Shown: positions 27,502-37,462, counted from the first letter of the stretch. The stretch: 64,000 nt of DNA from Sphingobacterium sp. UT-1RO-CII-1 (GCF_026711005.1 NZ_JAPPVJ010000001.1:496001-560000), one strand, 5' to 3'. Numbers and translations: made by a program. The notes: generated by a model from the letters alone, not told the origin.

Positions 27502-27977
27502 ATTTGTTTGTATAATAATTGGAATTTAGAGTTCCTTCTATATCCTCAATAAAAGCTCTCTTGAAAATGTTTCTAAAGAGTTTAAAACCTTATATGAACA
27601 CATGATCAACGGATCATATTAATCAATTTGGGATCTATCACAAAAAAGAACAGCTTTTAAATCTACCATGGTCTAAAGATAAGAATATCCGCACATCAAG
27701 CCTATAACATAAAGAATTTCGATTTTCTTAAACACTGATTAAACAGAATACTTTTAGCTAGATTTCACTCTCCATCACAAAAAAACAGAGTGATGCTAGA
27801 TTATCCATTCCTTAAAAGTCGAGCAATTGATATCAAGCTAAAAGTCTTGACGATAGATATCAATAAGACTAAAGGTTTGTAACAAAAGACAAGCTAAAAA
27901 CTAATCAAAGGTAAAGACAATAGGAACAAGTAATTTCCGATGAAAACAGCCCTCAATGTTCTAAAGCTCTATGCAAA
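27502..27977. other. 476-bp gene-free region with the right repeat copy
   Basis: Holds the 47-bp repeat copy at 27643-27689, a 9-bp inverted repeat ATTGATATC (27826-27834 with 27856-27864), an overlapping AGTCTT/AAGACT pair (27843-27870) and no plausible gene. Probably a junction scar plus the AraC promoter. Confidence 0.6.
27643..27689. repeat. 47-bp direct repeat, right copy: remnant of HAD gene 5' end
   Basis: Identical to 16203-16249. Read on the minus strand it gives an ATG at 27669 and MVDLKAVLF, then diverges and meets a stop after ten codons, so it is a fragment and not a gene. It marks the outer edge of the 11.4-kb block. Confidence 0.92.
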
Positions 27978-28616
27978 CTAAAAGCTTCCACAATAAACCG
28001 AGTTAGACATCTGCTTATGTAAAGGACTATGAAAACCTGCATAAACGTGGCAGCTTCCTTCCGTTATCAGTCTCTCTATGTCCATTTCCCAGAGGTATTC
28101 ACCCTTTTTGTAAATAGCACCATTCATTAAAATATCTCCTTGATTTTGCTCTGGATTATAAAACATAGCGACTAGCTGATCGCTGTCGTACAGAGCAGCG
28201 TCGTGAGCCCAACGAAACAACAAACCCTTCTCGTGCACTTCAAACTCTAAGCGACTAGGGACAGGCAAATCACCTCGAAAAAACAATACTTTTTCCGGGT
28301 TGACATAAGGCATCCCATCTTCATCGTAGTCCAACGAGTTTTTCAAGATATAAGATTGTGCTTGTTGAAACGTGCCAAAGCGACTACCCTCCGGTACAGC
28401 ATATTGATAGCCAAAAGCTATTACCTTTTTCATCTCGCTCAGAAAAGCCGAGCACACCTTTATACGTGCCCTATTGATGATTTGGAGTTTAGTCGGCGGT
28501 CGATTAGATTTACGAGGTAAACTCCTGATAATACCTTGACCATACAGCTCATAGCCTACAATGCTACCTACTTTACCCGAAAAAGGGCCATTGGCCCCTG
28601 CTTTTAAGATTGCCAT
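27978..28616 (-). CDS. DUF6266 family protein
   Basis: 212 residues with the family opening MAILKAGANGPFSGKVGSIVGYELYGQGIIR and SLPRKSNRPPTKLQIINRAR. No signal peptide, no membrane helix and no catalytic motif. The C-terminal half looks beta-rich. DUF6266 proteins are frequent in Sphingobacteriaceae and have no established function. It is a single gene flanked by non-coding stretches of 476 and 312 bases, so context gives no hint. Family call is good; function unknown. Confidence 0.85.
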   Translation of the reverse strand: MAILKAGANGPFSGKVGSIVGYELYGQGIIRSLPRKSNRPPTKLQIINRARIKVCSAFLSEMKKVIAFGYQYAVPEGSRFGTFQQAQSYILKNSLDYDEDGMPYVNPEKVLFFRGDLPVPSRLEFEVHEKGLLFRWAHDAALYDSDQLVAMFYNPEQNQGDILMNGAIYKKGEYLWEMDIERLITEGSCHVYAGFHSPLHKQMSNSVYCGSF

Positions 28617-28928
28617 AATAACGCGTTTATAATATGATTAACACCTGATTAAGACCAAGTTGAAAACAAATCTAGTCATTAAAAAGTAGTAAAGCAATAA
28701 TAATACCTCCATTTCCTAGGCTTCATACAGCTTTACCTATACGAACCCTATACAAACCCTCTATTATCCCTGATTTATTACTCTCTTATATAATAATTAG
28801 TTGCCAAGTTAGTGTCAATCTGTCTGCAAGCCATAGCTTATCTTTATTCACTTTGGATAAAAAACATACAATCGCTAGCTTTGTTAGATTAATAAGAACA
28901 TAGGTATTACAACAGAATTAAATAGATT
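28617..28928. other. 312-bp intergenic region
   Basis: Divergent promoter region between the DUF6266 gene and the FAH gene. Only the FAH promoter at 28852-28883 is recognisable; nothing else is seen. Confidence 0.55.
28852..28883 (+). promoter_or_regulatory. Bacteroidota-type promoter for the FAH-family gene
   Basis: TTTG at 28852-28855 (-33) and TAGCTTTG at 28876-28883 (-7, consensus TAnnTTTG), 20 bases apart. The expected start is near 28890, leaving a leader of about 40 bases before the ATG at 28929. Confidence 0.65.
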
Positions 28929-29540
28929 ATGAAGATTATTGCCGTCGGAAGAAACTACATCGATCATGCGAAAGAATTAAACAACCCTATTCCGGAAAGT
29001 CCTGTGATCTTCATGAAGCCCGATACAGCCTTACTTAAAGATAATAAAGACTTTTATTATCCTGAATTTACTAGCGATGTACATTATGAAGTAGAGTTAG
29101 TAATCCGGATCTGTAACGAAGGAAAGCATGTTTCTAAAAAATTTGCTCATAAATATTTCGACGCTATAGGCTTAGGCATTGATTTTACTGCCCGCGATTT
29201 ACAAACCTTACTTAAATCTAAAAACCTTCCATGGGAATTGGCTAAATCGTTTGATCACTCAGCGGTTATCAGCCATTTAGTACCTAAAGAAAACTTTGAA
29301 AACCCTCAAAACATCAATTTCAGCTTAACAAAAAATGGAAAAACAGTTCAACAGGGCAACACAAAAGACATGATCTTTGATATAGAGGCACTTATTGTAT
29401 ATATTTCACAATTTATCACATTACGTAAAGGAGATTTAATTTATACAGGAACTCCTGCAGGAGTAGGCGCTGTAAAAATAGGAGATCTATTAGAAGGTTT
29501 TATTGAGGATAACCCGATGTTTAAAACAGAAATCAAATAA
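28929..29540 (+). CDS. fumarylacetoacetate hydrolase (FAH) family protein
   Basis: 203 residues, the short single-domain form. Opens MKIIAVGRNYIDHAKELNNP, then PVIFMKPDTALL, DVHYEVELVIRI with the metal-binding glutamates, GLGIDFTARDLQ and LIYTGTPAGVGAVKIGD near the end. Members hydrolyse or isomerise 2-oxo-3-ene diacids, such as acylpyruvate or the homoprotocatechuate pathway intermediate. In this short group acylpyruvase or oxaloacetate activity is also known. Forty bases separate it from the M23 peptidase, so it may share a transcript. Exact reaction unknown. Confidence 0.9.
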   Translation: MKIIAVGRNYIDHAKELNNPIPESPVIFMKPDTALLKDNKDFYYPEFTSDVHYEVELVIRICNEGKHVSKKFAHKYFDAIGLGIDFTARDLQTLLKSKNLPWELAKSFDHSAVISHLVPKENFENPQNINFSLTKNGKTVQQGNTKDMIFDIEALIVYISQFITLRKGDLIYTGTPAGVGAVKIGDLLEGFIEDNPMFKTEIK

Positions 29541-29580
29541 ATACACAACGATCCGCTATAATACTAGGCTTATACTATAT

Positions 29581-31305
29581 ATGAAGAGACTAACATTTAT
29601 ACTTTTCACCTTACTATTTTCCTCGGCTCTGCTTAAAGCTCAAAAAACAAGTGTCATCACTTCCAGAGATTATCCGCAAAATTACTTCCGCAATCCCTTG
29701 AATATTGCAATGGATGCGTCAGGAACTTTTGGAGAGCTACGTTCTACTCACTTTCATGCCGGTGATGATTACAGAACGCAGCAACGTATCGGTCTGCCCT
29801 TACACGCAGCAGCAGAAGGGTACGTTTCCCGAGTTCGAGTTCAAATAGGCGGCGGCGGAAACTCTGTATATATAACGCACCCTAACGGTTTTACGACAGC
29901 TTACCTCCATATGGATAAGTTTAATGATGCTCTTCAGAATATTGTGCGTGCAGAACAATATAAACTAGAACGTTTTGATGTAGACATAAGCTTAAAAGAA
30001 GACCAAGTACAACTAACAAAAGGACAATATATAGGTAATGCAGGTAATACTGGTGGTTCAGGAGGCCCTCACTTACATTTTGAAATCCGAGATACGAAAA
30101 GCGAGCACCCACTAAACCCACAACTTTTTGGGTTGAAATTTACCGATAATTTTCATCCGACAATAAACAGTCTAATGATATATGACCTGAACGATGAAAT
30201 CTTTAATGAGCATACACCCCGCCGAACTTTACAGGTAAAACAAACCCGCGCTGGCACATACAACTTATCCCAAAGCAGTCCCGTAGCTGTCAATGGCAAA
30301 TTTGGCTTAGGAATCAGCGCTATTGACAGACATAGGGCCGGAGGCTTTCAAAATGGTGTTTATTCGATTGAATTATTCATAGATGGGCAAGTTATTTCTT
30401 CAGCAATTTTTGAAGAACTTGACTATAATACGTCAAGAGGAATTCATTCGTATATAGATTATCCACACTGGAAAAAAACAAAAGTTAAAGTTCAAAAGTC
30501 ATTTAAAGATCCCGGCAATCCAATTGATATATTCAAAACACTTAAAGACAGAGGTATCGTTGAATTAAATGAAGATAAAATATATGATGCAAAATATGTT
30601 GTTAAAGATGTAGCAGGCAACTGCAGTGAAATAGATTTCAAAATCCAAAACAACATTACTTCTAGCTCCCCAACCCAAAAAACAAATAGAGAGCAACGAT
30701 TCAAATACAACGAAATAAATAGATTTGAAAAAGAAGACTTGCTTATTATTATGCCTGAAAATGTCCTATACGACGACTTAGACTTTACCTATAGTACGGA
30801 CCTAAAACCTACAAACGGTTACTCAGTATTGCATAAAGTACATAATAACCTGACACCGTTATTTAGTAGCTATAACTTGCGCATAAAACCTTTGAGCTTA
30901 CCATCTCACTTAGAATCAAAAGCTCTAATAGCCTCCATAGAGAACGGATCAGAGGGAGGTCAGTTCGAAGATGGCTGGGTGACCGTAAACACAAGAAACC
31001 TTGGCAGTTTTTACGTTACAGTAGACACCATTCCACCTACTATTACCGCAAGAAATCTTACTAATGGCAAGAATGTTTCAGGGCAACATAAAATAGACTT
31101 TACAATAGCAGATAACTTTTCTGGAATTCAGTCTTTTAATGGTTATATTGACGGCAATTGGGTACTTATGGAATATGACTCAAAAAATCGTCATTTATGG
31201 CATTCTTTTGACCCTAGCTTATCCAAGGGCACACATACATTTAAACTAATTGTCAAAGACTGGAAAGACAATGAAAAAGTATACGAAGCAAAGTTTATAC
31301 GTTAA
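29581..31305 (+). CDS. M23 family metallopeptidase (secreted)
   Basis: 574 residues from the ATG at 29581, where a signal peptide begins (MKRLTFILFTLLFSSALLKA); an in-frame upstream ATG overlaps the FAH gene and is unlikely. The M23/LytM domain lies near the N-terminus: THFHAGDDYRT (HxGxD metal ligands) and GGPHLHFEIRD (HxH). About 400 residues of beta-rich sequence follow, including Ig-like DTIPPTITARNLTNG and a SFKDPGNPIDIFK stretch. It probably cuts peptidoglycan cross-bridges in the periplasm. Catalytic motifs are intact. Confidence 0.9.
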   Translation: MKRLTFILFTLLFSSALLKAQKTSVITSRDYPQNYFRNPLNIAMDASGTFGELRSTHFHAGDDYRTQQRIGLPLHAAAEGYVSRVRVQIGGGGNSVYITHPNGFTTAYLHMDKFNDALQNIVRAEQYKLERFDVDISLKEDQVQLTKGQYIGNAGNTGGSGGPHLHFEIRDTKSEHPLNPQLFGLKFTDNFHPTINSLMIYDLNDEIFNEHTPRRTLQVKQTRAGTYNLSQSSPVAVNGKFGLGISAIDRHRAGGFQNGVYSIELFIDGQVISSAIFEELDYNTSRGIHSYIDYPHWKKTKVKVQKSFKDPGNPIDIFKTLKDRGIVELNEDKIYDAKYVVKDVAGNCSEIDFKIQNNITSSSPTQKTNREQRFKYNEINRFEKEDLLIIMPENVLYDDLDFTYSTDLKPTNGYSVLHKVHNNLTPLFSSYNLRIKPLSLPSHLESKALIASIENGSEGGQFEDGWVTVNTRNLGSFYVTVDTIPPTITARNLTNGKNVSGQHKIDFTIADNFSGIQSFNGYIDGNWVLMEYDSKNRHLWHSFDPSLSKGTHTFKLIVKDWKDNEKVYEAKFIR

Positions 31306-31367
31306 TAAAAGAAAGACAAGTGATGTTTAAAAAACACGCAGCAATACATAAATATAATTAAGAATAT

Positions 31368-31832
31368 ATGAGCGCATTAGAAATTGGCAGTAAGGCCCCT
31401 GAAATTATCACCAAAAATCAAAATGGAGAGAACATAAAGCTTTCAGACTTCCAAGGGAAAAAGGTGATATTATATTTCTACCCAAAAGATAACACACCAG
31501 GTTGCACTACAGAAGCGTGCAATTTTCGAGATAATTATCAATCCTTATTACAAGAGGGTTTTGAGGTACTCGGCGTTAGTATAGATAGCGAACAGTCCCA
31601 CCAAAAATTTATAGCCAAACATGAACTACCTTTTAATTTATTAGTAGATGAGGATCAAAAAATAGTCAATGATTATGGTGTTTGGGTAGAAAAAAACATG
31701 TACGGAAGAAAGTATATGGGCACAGCGCGTACTACTTTTGTGATTGACGAAAATGGTATTATCCTGCACATTATCAAAAAAGTAGATAACAAAAATGCAA
31801 CGCAACAAATTCGCGACTTATTAACAAAATAA
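31368..31832 (+). CDS. bcp: thioredoxin-dependent thiol peroxidase (peroxiredoxin, Bcp type)
   Basis: 154 residues, the usual length. The catalytic motif is DNTPGCTTEACNFRD with peroxidatic Cys46 and resolving Cys51, the 1+5 spacing of atypical two-cysteine Bcp enzymes. FYPKDNTPG and RTTFVIDENG also match. It reduces hydrogen peroxide and organic hydroperoxides with thioredoxin in the cytoplasm. It lies upstream of glyS; a separate -7 element for glyS lies between them. Confidence 0.95.
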   Translation: MSALEIGSKAPEIITKNQNGENIKLSDFQGKKVILYFYPKDNTPGCTTEACNFRDNYQSLLQEGFEVLGVSIDSEQSHQKFIAKHELPFNLLVDEDQKIVNDYGVWVEKNMYGRKYMGTARTTFVIDENGIILHIIKKVDNKNATQQIRDLLTK

Positions 31833-31847
31833 ATCAACCTAATAACT

Positions 31848-31855
31848 TATATTTG
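31848..31855 (+). promoter_or_regulatory. -7 element of glyS, 6 bases before ATG
   Basis: TATATTTG fits TAnnTTTG. Only six bases separate it from the ATG at 31862, so the transcript should start at or next to the start codon. Confidence 0.6.
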
Positions 31856-31861
31856 CCTCTT

Positions 31862-33331
31862 ATGAGCAAGCAAACAGACGATCTTTTTAAGAATATAGTA
31901 TCGCACGCAAAGGAATATGGTTTTGTATTCCAATCGAGCGAAATTTACGACGGTTTAAGCGCCGTTTATGATTATGGTCAGTTGGGTTCTGAATTAAAAA
32001 ACAACCTAAAGACTTATTGGTGGAAAGCCATGGTGCAGTTGAATGAAAACATTGTAGGAATTGACGCCTCTATTTTCATGCACCCAACAACTTGGAAAGC
32101 ATCTGGGCACGTGGATGGATTTAGCGATCCGATGATTGACAACAAGGATTCGAAAAAAAGATACCGTGCGGATCAATTAATCGAAGACAAGATCGAGCGC
32201 TACGAAAAAGACGGCAAAACAGATAAAGCAGCACAGCTACAAAAAGATATGGACGATGCTTTAAACGATGACGATTTAGCGCGTTTAAAAGCTATCATAG
32301 AGGAGCACAACATCGTATGCCCCATGTCCGGAACAAAAAATTGGACAGACGTACGTCAATTTAATTTAATGTTCTCTACCCAGATGGGTGCCATGGCAGA
32401 TGGAGCGGAACAGGTTTACCTACGCCCTGAATCGGCACAAGGTATCTTTGTAAATTTCTTAAACGTCCAAAAATCAGGGAGGATGAAAATTCCTTTTGGT
32501 ATTGCACAGATTGGTAAAGCATTCCGTAATGAGGTAATTGCCCGTCAGTTTATCATGCGTATGCGTGAGTTTGAACAGATGGAACTGCAATTTTTTGTTC
32601 GCCCAGGAACAGAGTTAGAATGGTATGAGAAATGGAAAGAAGCTCGTTTAAAATGGCACTTAACTTTAGGTGCAGGGGCGGACAACTATCGTTTTCACGA
32701 CCACGTAAAATTAGCACATTACGCAAATGCAGCTGTTGATATCGAGTACAATTTCCCTTTTGGATTCAAGGAAATCGAAGGTATTCACTCACGTACAGAT
32801 TATGACTTAAAGCAACACCAAGAATATTCGGGTAAAAAACTACAGTATTTTGACCATGAATTAAATCAGAACTATATTCCTTATGTTGTTGAAACTTCCG
32901 TAGGTGTAGATCGTTTATTCTTGTCCGTATTTGCTAATGCATTGGTTCATGAAGACCTTTCCACTGAAGATAAAAAAGATTCACGTGTAGTATTGAAATT
33001 TCATCCAGCTATCGCTCCAGTAAAAGCAGCGATTATGCCGTTAACTAGGAAAGATGGCTTACCTGAAAAAGCACGTGAAATCATGGATAAATTGAAGTTC
33101 AACTATAACTTACAGTATGATGAAAAAGATTCGATCGGTAAACGCTACCGCCGTCAAGACGCTATCGGTACACCTTTCTGTATCACTGTAGACCATCAGA
33201 CTTTAGAAGACAACACTGTAACGATACGCCACCGCGACAGCATGAAACAAGAGCGCATAGCTGCTGACGACTTAGGACGTATTATAGGCGACCTAACAAG
33301 TTGGAATAATCTATTACAACAATTAGTCTAA
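31862..33331 (+). CDS. glyS: glycine--tRNA ligase
   Basis: 489 residues from the ATG at 31862; the in-frame TTG at 31853 lies inside the -7 element and is rejected as a start. Class II synthetase of the homodimeric type: EIYDGLSAVYDYGQLGSELKNN at the N-terminus, LRPESAQGIFVNF (motif 2 region), IAQIGKAFRNEV, FEQMELQFFV and VVETSVGVDRLFLS (motif 3). The C-terminal anticodon domain includes APVKAAIMPL and KRYRRQDAIGTPFC. It charges tRNA-Gly. Essential gene, complete. A hairpin terminator follows. Confidence 0.97.
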   Translation: MSKQTDDLFKNIVSHAKEYGFVFQSSEIYDGLSAVYDYGQLGSELKNNLKTYWWKAMVQLNENIVGIDASIFMHPTTWKASGHVDGFSDPMIDNKDSKKRYRADQLIEDKIERYEKDGKTDKAAQLQKDMDDALNDDDLARLKAIIEEHNIVCPMSGTKNWTDVRQFNLMFSTQMGAMADGAEQVYLRPESAQGIFVNFLNVQKSGRMKIPFGIAQIGKAFRNEVIARQFIMRMREFEQMELQFFVRPGTELEWYEKWKEARLKWHLTLGAGADNYRFHDHVKLAHYANAAVDIEYNFPFGFKEIEGIHSRTDYDLKQHQEYSGKKLQYFDHELNQNYIPYVVETSVGVDRLFLSVFANALVHEDLSTEDKKDSRVVLKFHPAIAPVKAAIMPLTRKDGLPEKAREIMDKLKFNYNLQYDEKDSIGKRYRRQDAIGTPFCITVDHQTLEDNTVTIRHRDSMKQERIAADDLGRIIGDLTSWNNLLQQLV

Positions 33332-33353
33332 AAGTTCAAATAATTATAAGTGG

Positions 33354-33387
33354 AAGCTGTCTCAAATTTATTGAGGCAGCTTTTTTT
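33354..33387 (+). terminator. intrinsic terminator of glyS
   Basis: Twelve-pair stem (33354-33365 with 33371-33382, one G-T) followed by a run of T to 33387. It starts 22 bases after the glyS stop. Confidence 0.85.
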
Positions 33388-33496
33388 GTTAAATATGACT
33401 ATGAGATAAATTTGTGAGTTTTTTGTTGATTATTTCGCAGAACTGCTCATTTGGGAAGAAAAAGAACAAGAGACTGCCTTTTTGAGACAGTCTCTT
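33354..33496. repeat. possible MITE or IS-end remnant with inverted CTGTCTCAAA ends
   Basis: CTGTCTCAAA at 33357-33366 is the exact inverse of 33481-33490, and each end is itself a hairpin (the second is AGAGACTG 33469-33476 with 33488-33495). The roughly 140-base unit lies between glyS and a convergent gene. It may instead be just two terminators facing each other. Confidence 0.4.
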
Positions 33497-33505
33497 TTTT
33501 TATCT

Positions 33506-35002
33506 CTAGAAATCAACCACAACCTCTTCATGCCATTTTTTATTAAGCATGACAGCAAAGCCTGAATTATTTCGTTTATCTAAAGGTAAAGCTCCACGAA
33601 AAACAAGTTGCATATTATTACCAACTGCCGCACTTACGTTGAAAGTATTTAAAAACTTGTCCTCTTTATCATACAGGACCAAGTTATAAGCTAAAGGAAC
33701 AGATCCTATTGCATTACCTATAAATTGATTAAAGACTATTTCCTTGCTTTCTTTACTGAAATCAGGGTAAATAACAATCTCTGACTGATCCAAAATCGGA
33801 TTTTTCATTTTTGTATTAAACGCAGCAAAAAAGTTTGGTTCATGTACTTCAGTAATAACAATTTTTTCAACATCGGAAAGGTCTTCTGTATTAGTAAATT
33901 CAAATTTAACTTGACTATAGTACCTATCCAGCGTTATAGTATACTGTTGTTCATCGAGCACCTCAAAATTATACACTACACCAAATATACTAGCTTCCGA
34001 GTTGGAAAACTTGTTACTCACAAAAAAATCATCGGCGTCCGCACGTTCAGATGATAGCAATTCTTCATTGGACTGATTCACAATAAAAGAAGCCATATAG
34101 CTACCCGCAGGTAATTGCAAAACAAAATCATCCATATTATCTTCTTCATATACTTCAGCCCCCTCAATAATCAGACTTCTTGTGACCGCATCAAAAACAT
34201 GATAGTGAAATTTTTGAACACTACGATCACTCACTATATTTCCAACCCCTAAAAGCCTGATGTTATCAACACGAAAGGTTCCTGTTTTTTCATTATAAGC
34301 AGCTCCATCTCCCCTTTCACCTTCTTTGGGCTCTATCTTGACATAAAGATCTTTTAGCAAATCTAGCTCCACATCATCAAAATAAAAATCAAAGGAACTT
34401 TTGGAATAAGCGGTTTTAGTATTGAAAAATTGATTATCTTCTGCTAATAGGTGATATTCTTCCCCATCTTGTGAGTAGAAAATATCAAAAGATTTAGGTC
34501 CTGTATCTGATGATCCCACATCAAGACTAAAACTTTGCACTTCAACCACATTAAGTAAGGGCATCTTAATAATTAGCTCCTCAAGCCCCTTCAAAGACAA
34601 AGCTTTGCCTGCGGCATAAGTATCATACTTCCATCCTGCAACAAAAGATGCAGGTACCGAACCTCCATTATAAGTCATACTATGATCCGGACTATTATAT
34701 TGATCCGCCCTCAAACTTTCGGCATTAAAAGACCAATAATATAAATACCCCTGCTGAATACGAACAGATCCATTCGGCTGCTGATCTATAGTTGCTATTT
34801 TATTTAAAGACCTTTGTGCAGCATCGGCAGTCATACTTTTAGAAAGTGGTCTAATGGAGTTTGACAACGGTTGGAAACGAAATCCTATCGTGTAACTTTC
34901 TTTATCATCTACTTCAAAGGCATCTTTAGAACAGGAAACGGAACAAAAAAAGATGATTAAAATCGAAAGCTTATTCCAAAAACAATTGGTGAGCTTTTTC
35001 AT
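33506..35002 (-). CDS. unrecognised surface lipoprotein, possibly fimbrillin/Mfa-associated type
   Basis: 498 residues from the ATG at 35002, where the signal LSILIIFFCSVSCSKDAFE has a lipobox Cys. I do not recognise a family with certainty. The N-terminal third resembles proteins with a Ser-rich linker (RPLSKSMTADAAQRSL). The middle (SFDIFYSQDGEEYHLLAEDN, RVDNIRLLG) looks like a jelly-roll discoidin/CBM-like domain. The C-terminal part (LQLPAGSYMASFIVN, YTITLDRYYSQVKFEFTN) resembles Mfa2/FimB-like fimbrial proteins. No catalytic motif and no operon partner: it stands alone between glyS (convergent) and a GH95 gene. Coding is sure, function open. Confidence 0.8.
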   Translation of the reverse strand: MKKLTNCFWNKLSILIIFFCSVSCSKDAFEVDDKESYTIGFRFQPLSNSIRPLSKSMTADAAQRSLNKIATIDQQPNGSVRIQQGYLYYWSFNAESLRADQYNSPDHSMTYNGGSVPASFVAGWKYDTYAAGKALSLKGLEELIIKMPLLNVVEVQSFSLDVGSSDTGPKSFDIFYSQDGEEYHLLAEDNQFFNTKTAYSKSSFDFYFDDVELDLLKDLYVKIEPKEGERGDGAAYNEKTGTFRVDNIRLLGVGNIVSDRSVQKFHYHVFDAVTRSLIIEGAEVYEEDNMDDFVLQLPAGSYMASFIVNQSNEELLSSERADADDFFVSNKFSNSEASIFGVVYNFEVLDEQQYTITLDRYYSQVKFEFTNTEDLSDVEKIVITEVHEPNFFAAFNTKMKNPILDQSEIVIYPDFSKESKEIVFNQFIGNAIGSVPLAYNLVLYDKEDKFLNTFNVSAAVGNNMQLVFRGALPLDKRNNSGFAVMLNKKWHEEVVVDF

Positions 35003-35076
35003 ATTTACCAAATTTACAATCAGTTAAGACAAAGTAACTATTAAAATTTGAATAAACAAATACCTTGAATATAAAA

Positions 35077-35105
35077 AAGAGCAAGACCTCTCCAGTCTTG
35101 CTCTT
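35077..35105 (-). terminator. intrinsic terminator of the GH95 gene
   Basis: Eleven-pair stem (35077-35087 with 35095-35105). On the minus strand it is followed by a T-run, 30 bases past the GH95 stop. Confidence 0.85.
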
Positions 35106-35134
35106 CCAAAAATCAGTAAACGGCTTGTTTAATA

Positions 35135-37462
35135 TTAAATCTTAATACTTTTCTTTTTGCCGTTCACCATAATATCTACACTTTCACCTTTCTTTCCCCT
35201 TACTTTATAATCCACAACTTCGCCATCTTTCCAAGTAATATCAACCGTATAATTTCCACGCGCTTTAAGTCCTTTAACAGCGCCTGTTTTCCAAGCTCCT
35301 GGCAAAGCAGGTAGCAGGTGTATATAGCCATCATGAGACTGTATTAGCATCTCTGCAATACCGGCAGACCCGCCAAAATTACCATCAATTTGAAACGGCG
35401 GGTGAGCACAAAATAAATTTGGATATGTTCCTGCACCATCTCCTTGATAAGTTGTGCCATCAGCAATGGCCGGTTTTAACAACTGCCTTAATATTTCTAA
35501 AGCGTGATCTCCATCATGTAACCTTGCCCAGAACAATATTTTCCACGCTCTAGACCATCCTGTTCCTTCATCGCCACGCACTTCTAAGCTTCTTTTTGCA
35601 GCATCTGCCCATTCAGGAGTAGTGATTGGAGAAACAAAATTCGCTGGATACAAGCCATACAAATGAGACACGTGCCTATGCTTGGGTTCAATCTCCTCGT
35701 AATCTTCTAACCACTCCATTACTCTACCTGAAGAGCTAACAACCACAGCGGGGGCTATTTTCTTTAGGTCATCTGTCAAAGCTGCCGCAAAATCATCATT
35801 AAGGCCTAAGATGTTATTAGATTCAATTATCGCCTGATAGAGCTCTCGAATAATCTGACTATCGATTGTTGGCCCCATTACAACTGCCGTCCGTTTACCA
35901 TTTGGCAATTTAAATCCATTTTCGGGCGAAACTGACGGCGACGTGACTAGCCAACCTGTTTTAGGGTCTTGTACTAAAGTCGCTTTATAAAACTCTGCTG
36001 CTCCTTTCAATACAGGATAAATTTCAGCTAAATAATGTTTGTCCTGTGTGAATAAATAATGCTCCCATAAATGGTTACACAACCAACCCGACGCAGTACT
36101 AGCACCCCACGAAGCCTGCTCGCCAGGAGCCGAATACCCCCAAACATTTGTCATCATATAAACTACCCAACCAGGAGCGTTATAATAAGCTTTAGCCGTT
36201 TTCTCTCCTTCTTTCGCAATACGTTTAATTAAATCTATAAAAGGACGGTGATACTCTGATAAGTTACTTACTTCTACTCCCCAATGATTCATTTGCGCAT
36301 TAATATTCAAATGATAATCTCCATTCCAGGGAGTTTGAATTTGATGCGCCCACAATCCCTGTAAATTAGGCGGCAAAGCTCGCTCATGTGTAGGTGCTGT
36401 ACTTGCAATACTCAGGTAACGTCCAAACTGATAATACAGAGCTGCCATGCTATTGTCCTTTTCTGGGTTTTCGTAAAAGTTTTTAATACGTATATCCGTT
36501 GGCACACTATCCCTTTTAAAATCGTCTGCCAAGGTTAAACTTACCCGGCTAAAAGTAGATGAATAATTCTTTTGATGTTTTGACAACAACTTGCCATATT
36601 TCCAGCTTTCTGCCCCGAACAATTCCTTCGCTACTTTCTGTTTTGGTTCATACCCATAATAATCAGTAGCTGCAGAAAAATAAACCAAAACTTCATCGGC
36701 ATTTTTCACAATAACCTGATGATCGTAATTTTTTGTAGTCCCACCTTTTGCTACCACTTTAATTTTACCCGCAAAATGGGTCCCCAGACCACCTTTACCA
36801 TCTGGCAACGCACCTGACCAAGTAATCTCCGAATCACTCACTTGGATGTTTTGTATATTTTCTTCTCTATAAACATGAGTAGCAAAAGATATGGCTCCCT
36901 TTTTACTTGCCGTTAATCGAATAACACCAATATTTTTATCAAATGATGTAAAATACTCTCTTGTATAATGCACGCCATCTACCACAAAGGAGGTAGATGC
37001 TTTCGCTTTTTCAAGATCAAGTTCTCTTCGAAAATTAGACACCTCACCTGGGATCTGATGAATAAAGTTTAAAAAAGCAAAGTTTTGAAAACTACCATAT
37101 GGTGCATTAGCTCCTGTTCCGAAAGCAGATCCTTGCCCGCTCGTTACAAAGTTTTTATTTACCAAAGCCTCCGCTAAGTCATTTTCTCCTGCAAAAAGAT
37201 GCTGCTGAATGTCCTTTACACTTTTATAAGCTTCGTAATTATTGGGGTCTTCCGAGCTCCCTGACCACATCGAAATCTCATTGAGAACAATAGATTCATC
37301 AAGTACTTTCCCATCAGGCATCATGCCTATCAATCCATTACCCAAAGGAAGGGTTCCCTCCCAACGTTGAGCTGGTTTATCATACCATAATTTCAAATCT
37401 TGAGCATTTGACCCGAGGCTAAAAAATAAAAAAAATAAAAAGAGATACAGTTTAGGCATCAT
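35135..37462 (-). CDS. glycoside hydrolase family 95 (alpha-L-fucosidase/galactosidase type)
   Basis: 775 residues from the ATG at 37462, which places a signal peptide ([18 protein letters not shown]) at the start; the 43 codons upstream look non-coding. N-terminal beta-domain with [19 protein letters not shown], then an (alpha/alpha)6 barrel. Catalytic motifs are NINAQMNHW (Asn386, Asn388), SPSVSPENG (Glu514) and QIDGNFGG (Asp), matching the Asn-Asn-Glu-Asp set of GH95. Known members are inverting 1,2-alpha-L-fucosidases, and some are alpha-L-galactosidases. Probably periplasmic. It is alone and not beside a SusCD pair, and has its own terminator. Confidence 0.93.
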   Translation of the reverse strand: MMPKLYLFLFFLFFSLGSNAQDLKLWYDKPAQRWEGTLPLGNGLIGMMPDGKVLDESIVLNEISMWSGSSEDPNNYEAYKSVKDIQQHLFAGENDLAEALVNKNFVTSGQGSAFGTGANAPYGSFQNFAFLNFIHQIPGEVSNFRRELDLEKAKASTSFVVDGVHYTREYFTSFDKNIGVIRLTASKKGAISFATHVYREENIQNIQVSDSEITWSGALPDGKGGLGTHFAGKIKVVAKGGTTKNYDHQVIVKNADEVLVYFSAATDYYGYEPKQKVAKELFGAESWKYGKLLSKHQKNYSSTFSRVSLTLADDFKRDSVPTDIRIKNFYENPEKDNSMAALYYQFGRYLSIASTAPTHERALPPNLQGLWAHQIQTPWNGDYHLNINAQMNHWGVEVSNLSEYHRPFIDLIKRIAKEGEKTAKAYYNAPGWVVYMMTNVWGYSAPGEQASWGASTASGWLCNHLWEHYLFTQDKHYLAEIYPVLKGAAEFYKATLVQDPKTGWLVTSPSVSPENGFKLPNGKRTAVVMGPTIDSQIIRELYQAIIESNNILGLNDDFAAALTDDLKKIAPAVVVSSSGRVMEWLEDYEEIEPKHRHVSHLYGLYPANFVSPITTPEWADAAKRSLEVRGDEGTGWSRAWKILFWARLHDGDHALEILRQLLKPAIADGTTYQGDGAGTYPNLFCAHPPFQIDGNFGGSAGIAEMLIQSHDGYIHLLPALPGAWKTGAVKGLKARGNYTVDITWKDGEVVDYKVRGKKGESVDIMVNGKKKSIKI

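Noticed and set aside
27640..27669. Short gene starting at the right repeat copy
   Set aside because: Ten codons then a stop; it is a remnant of the HAD gene start.
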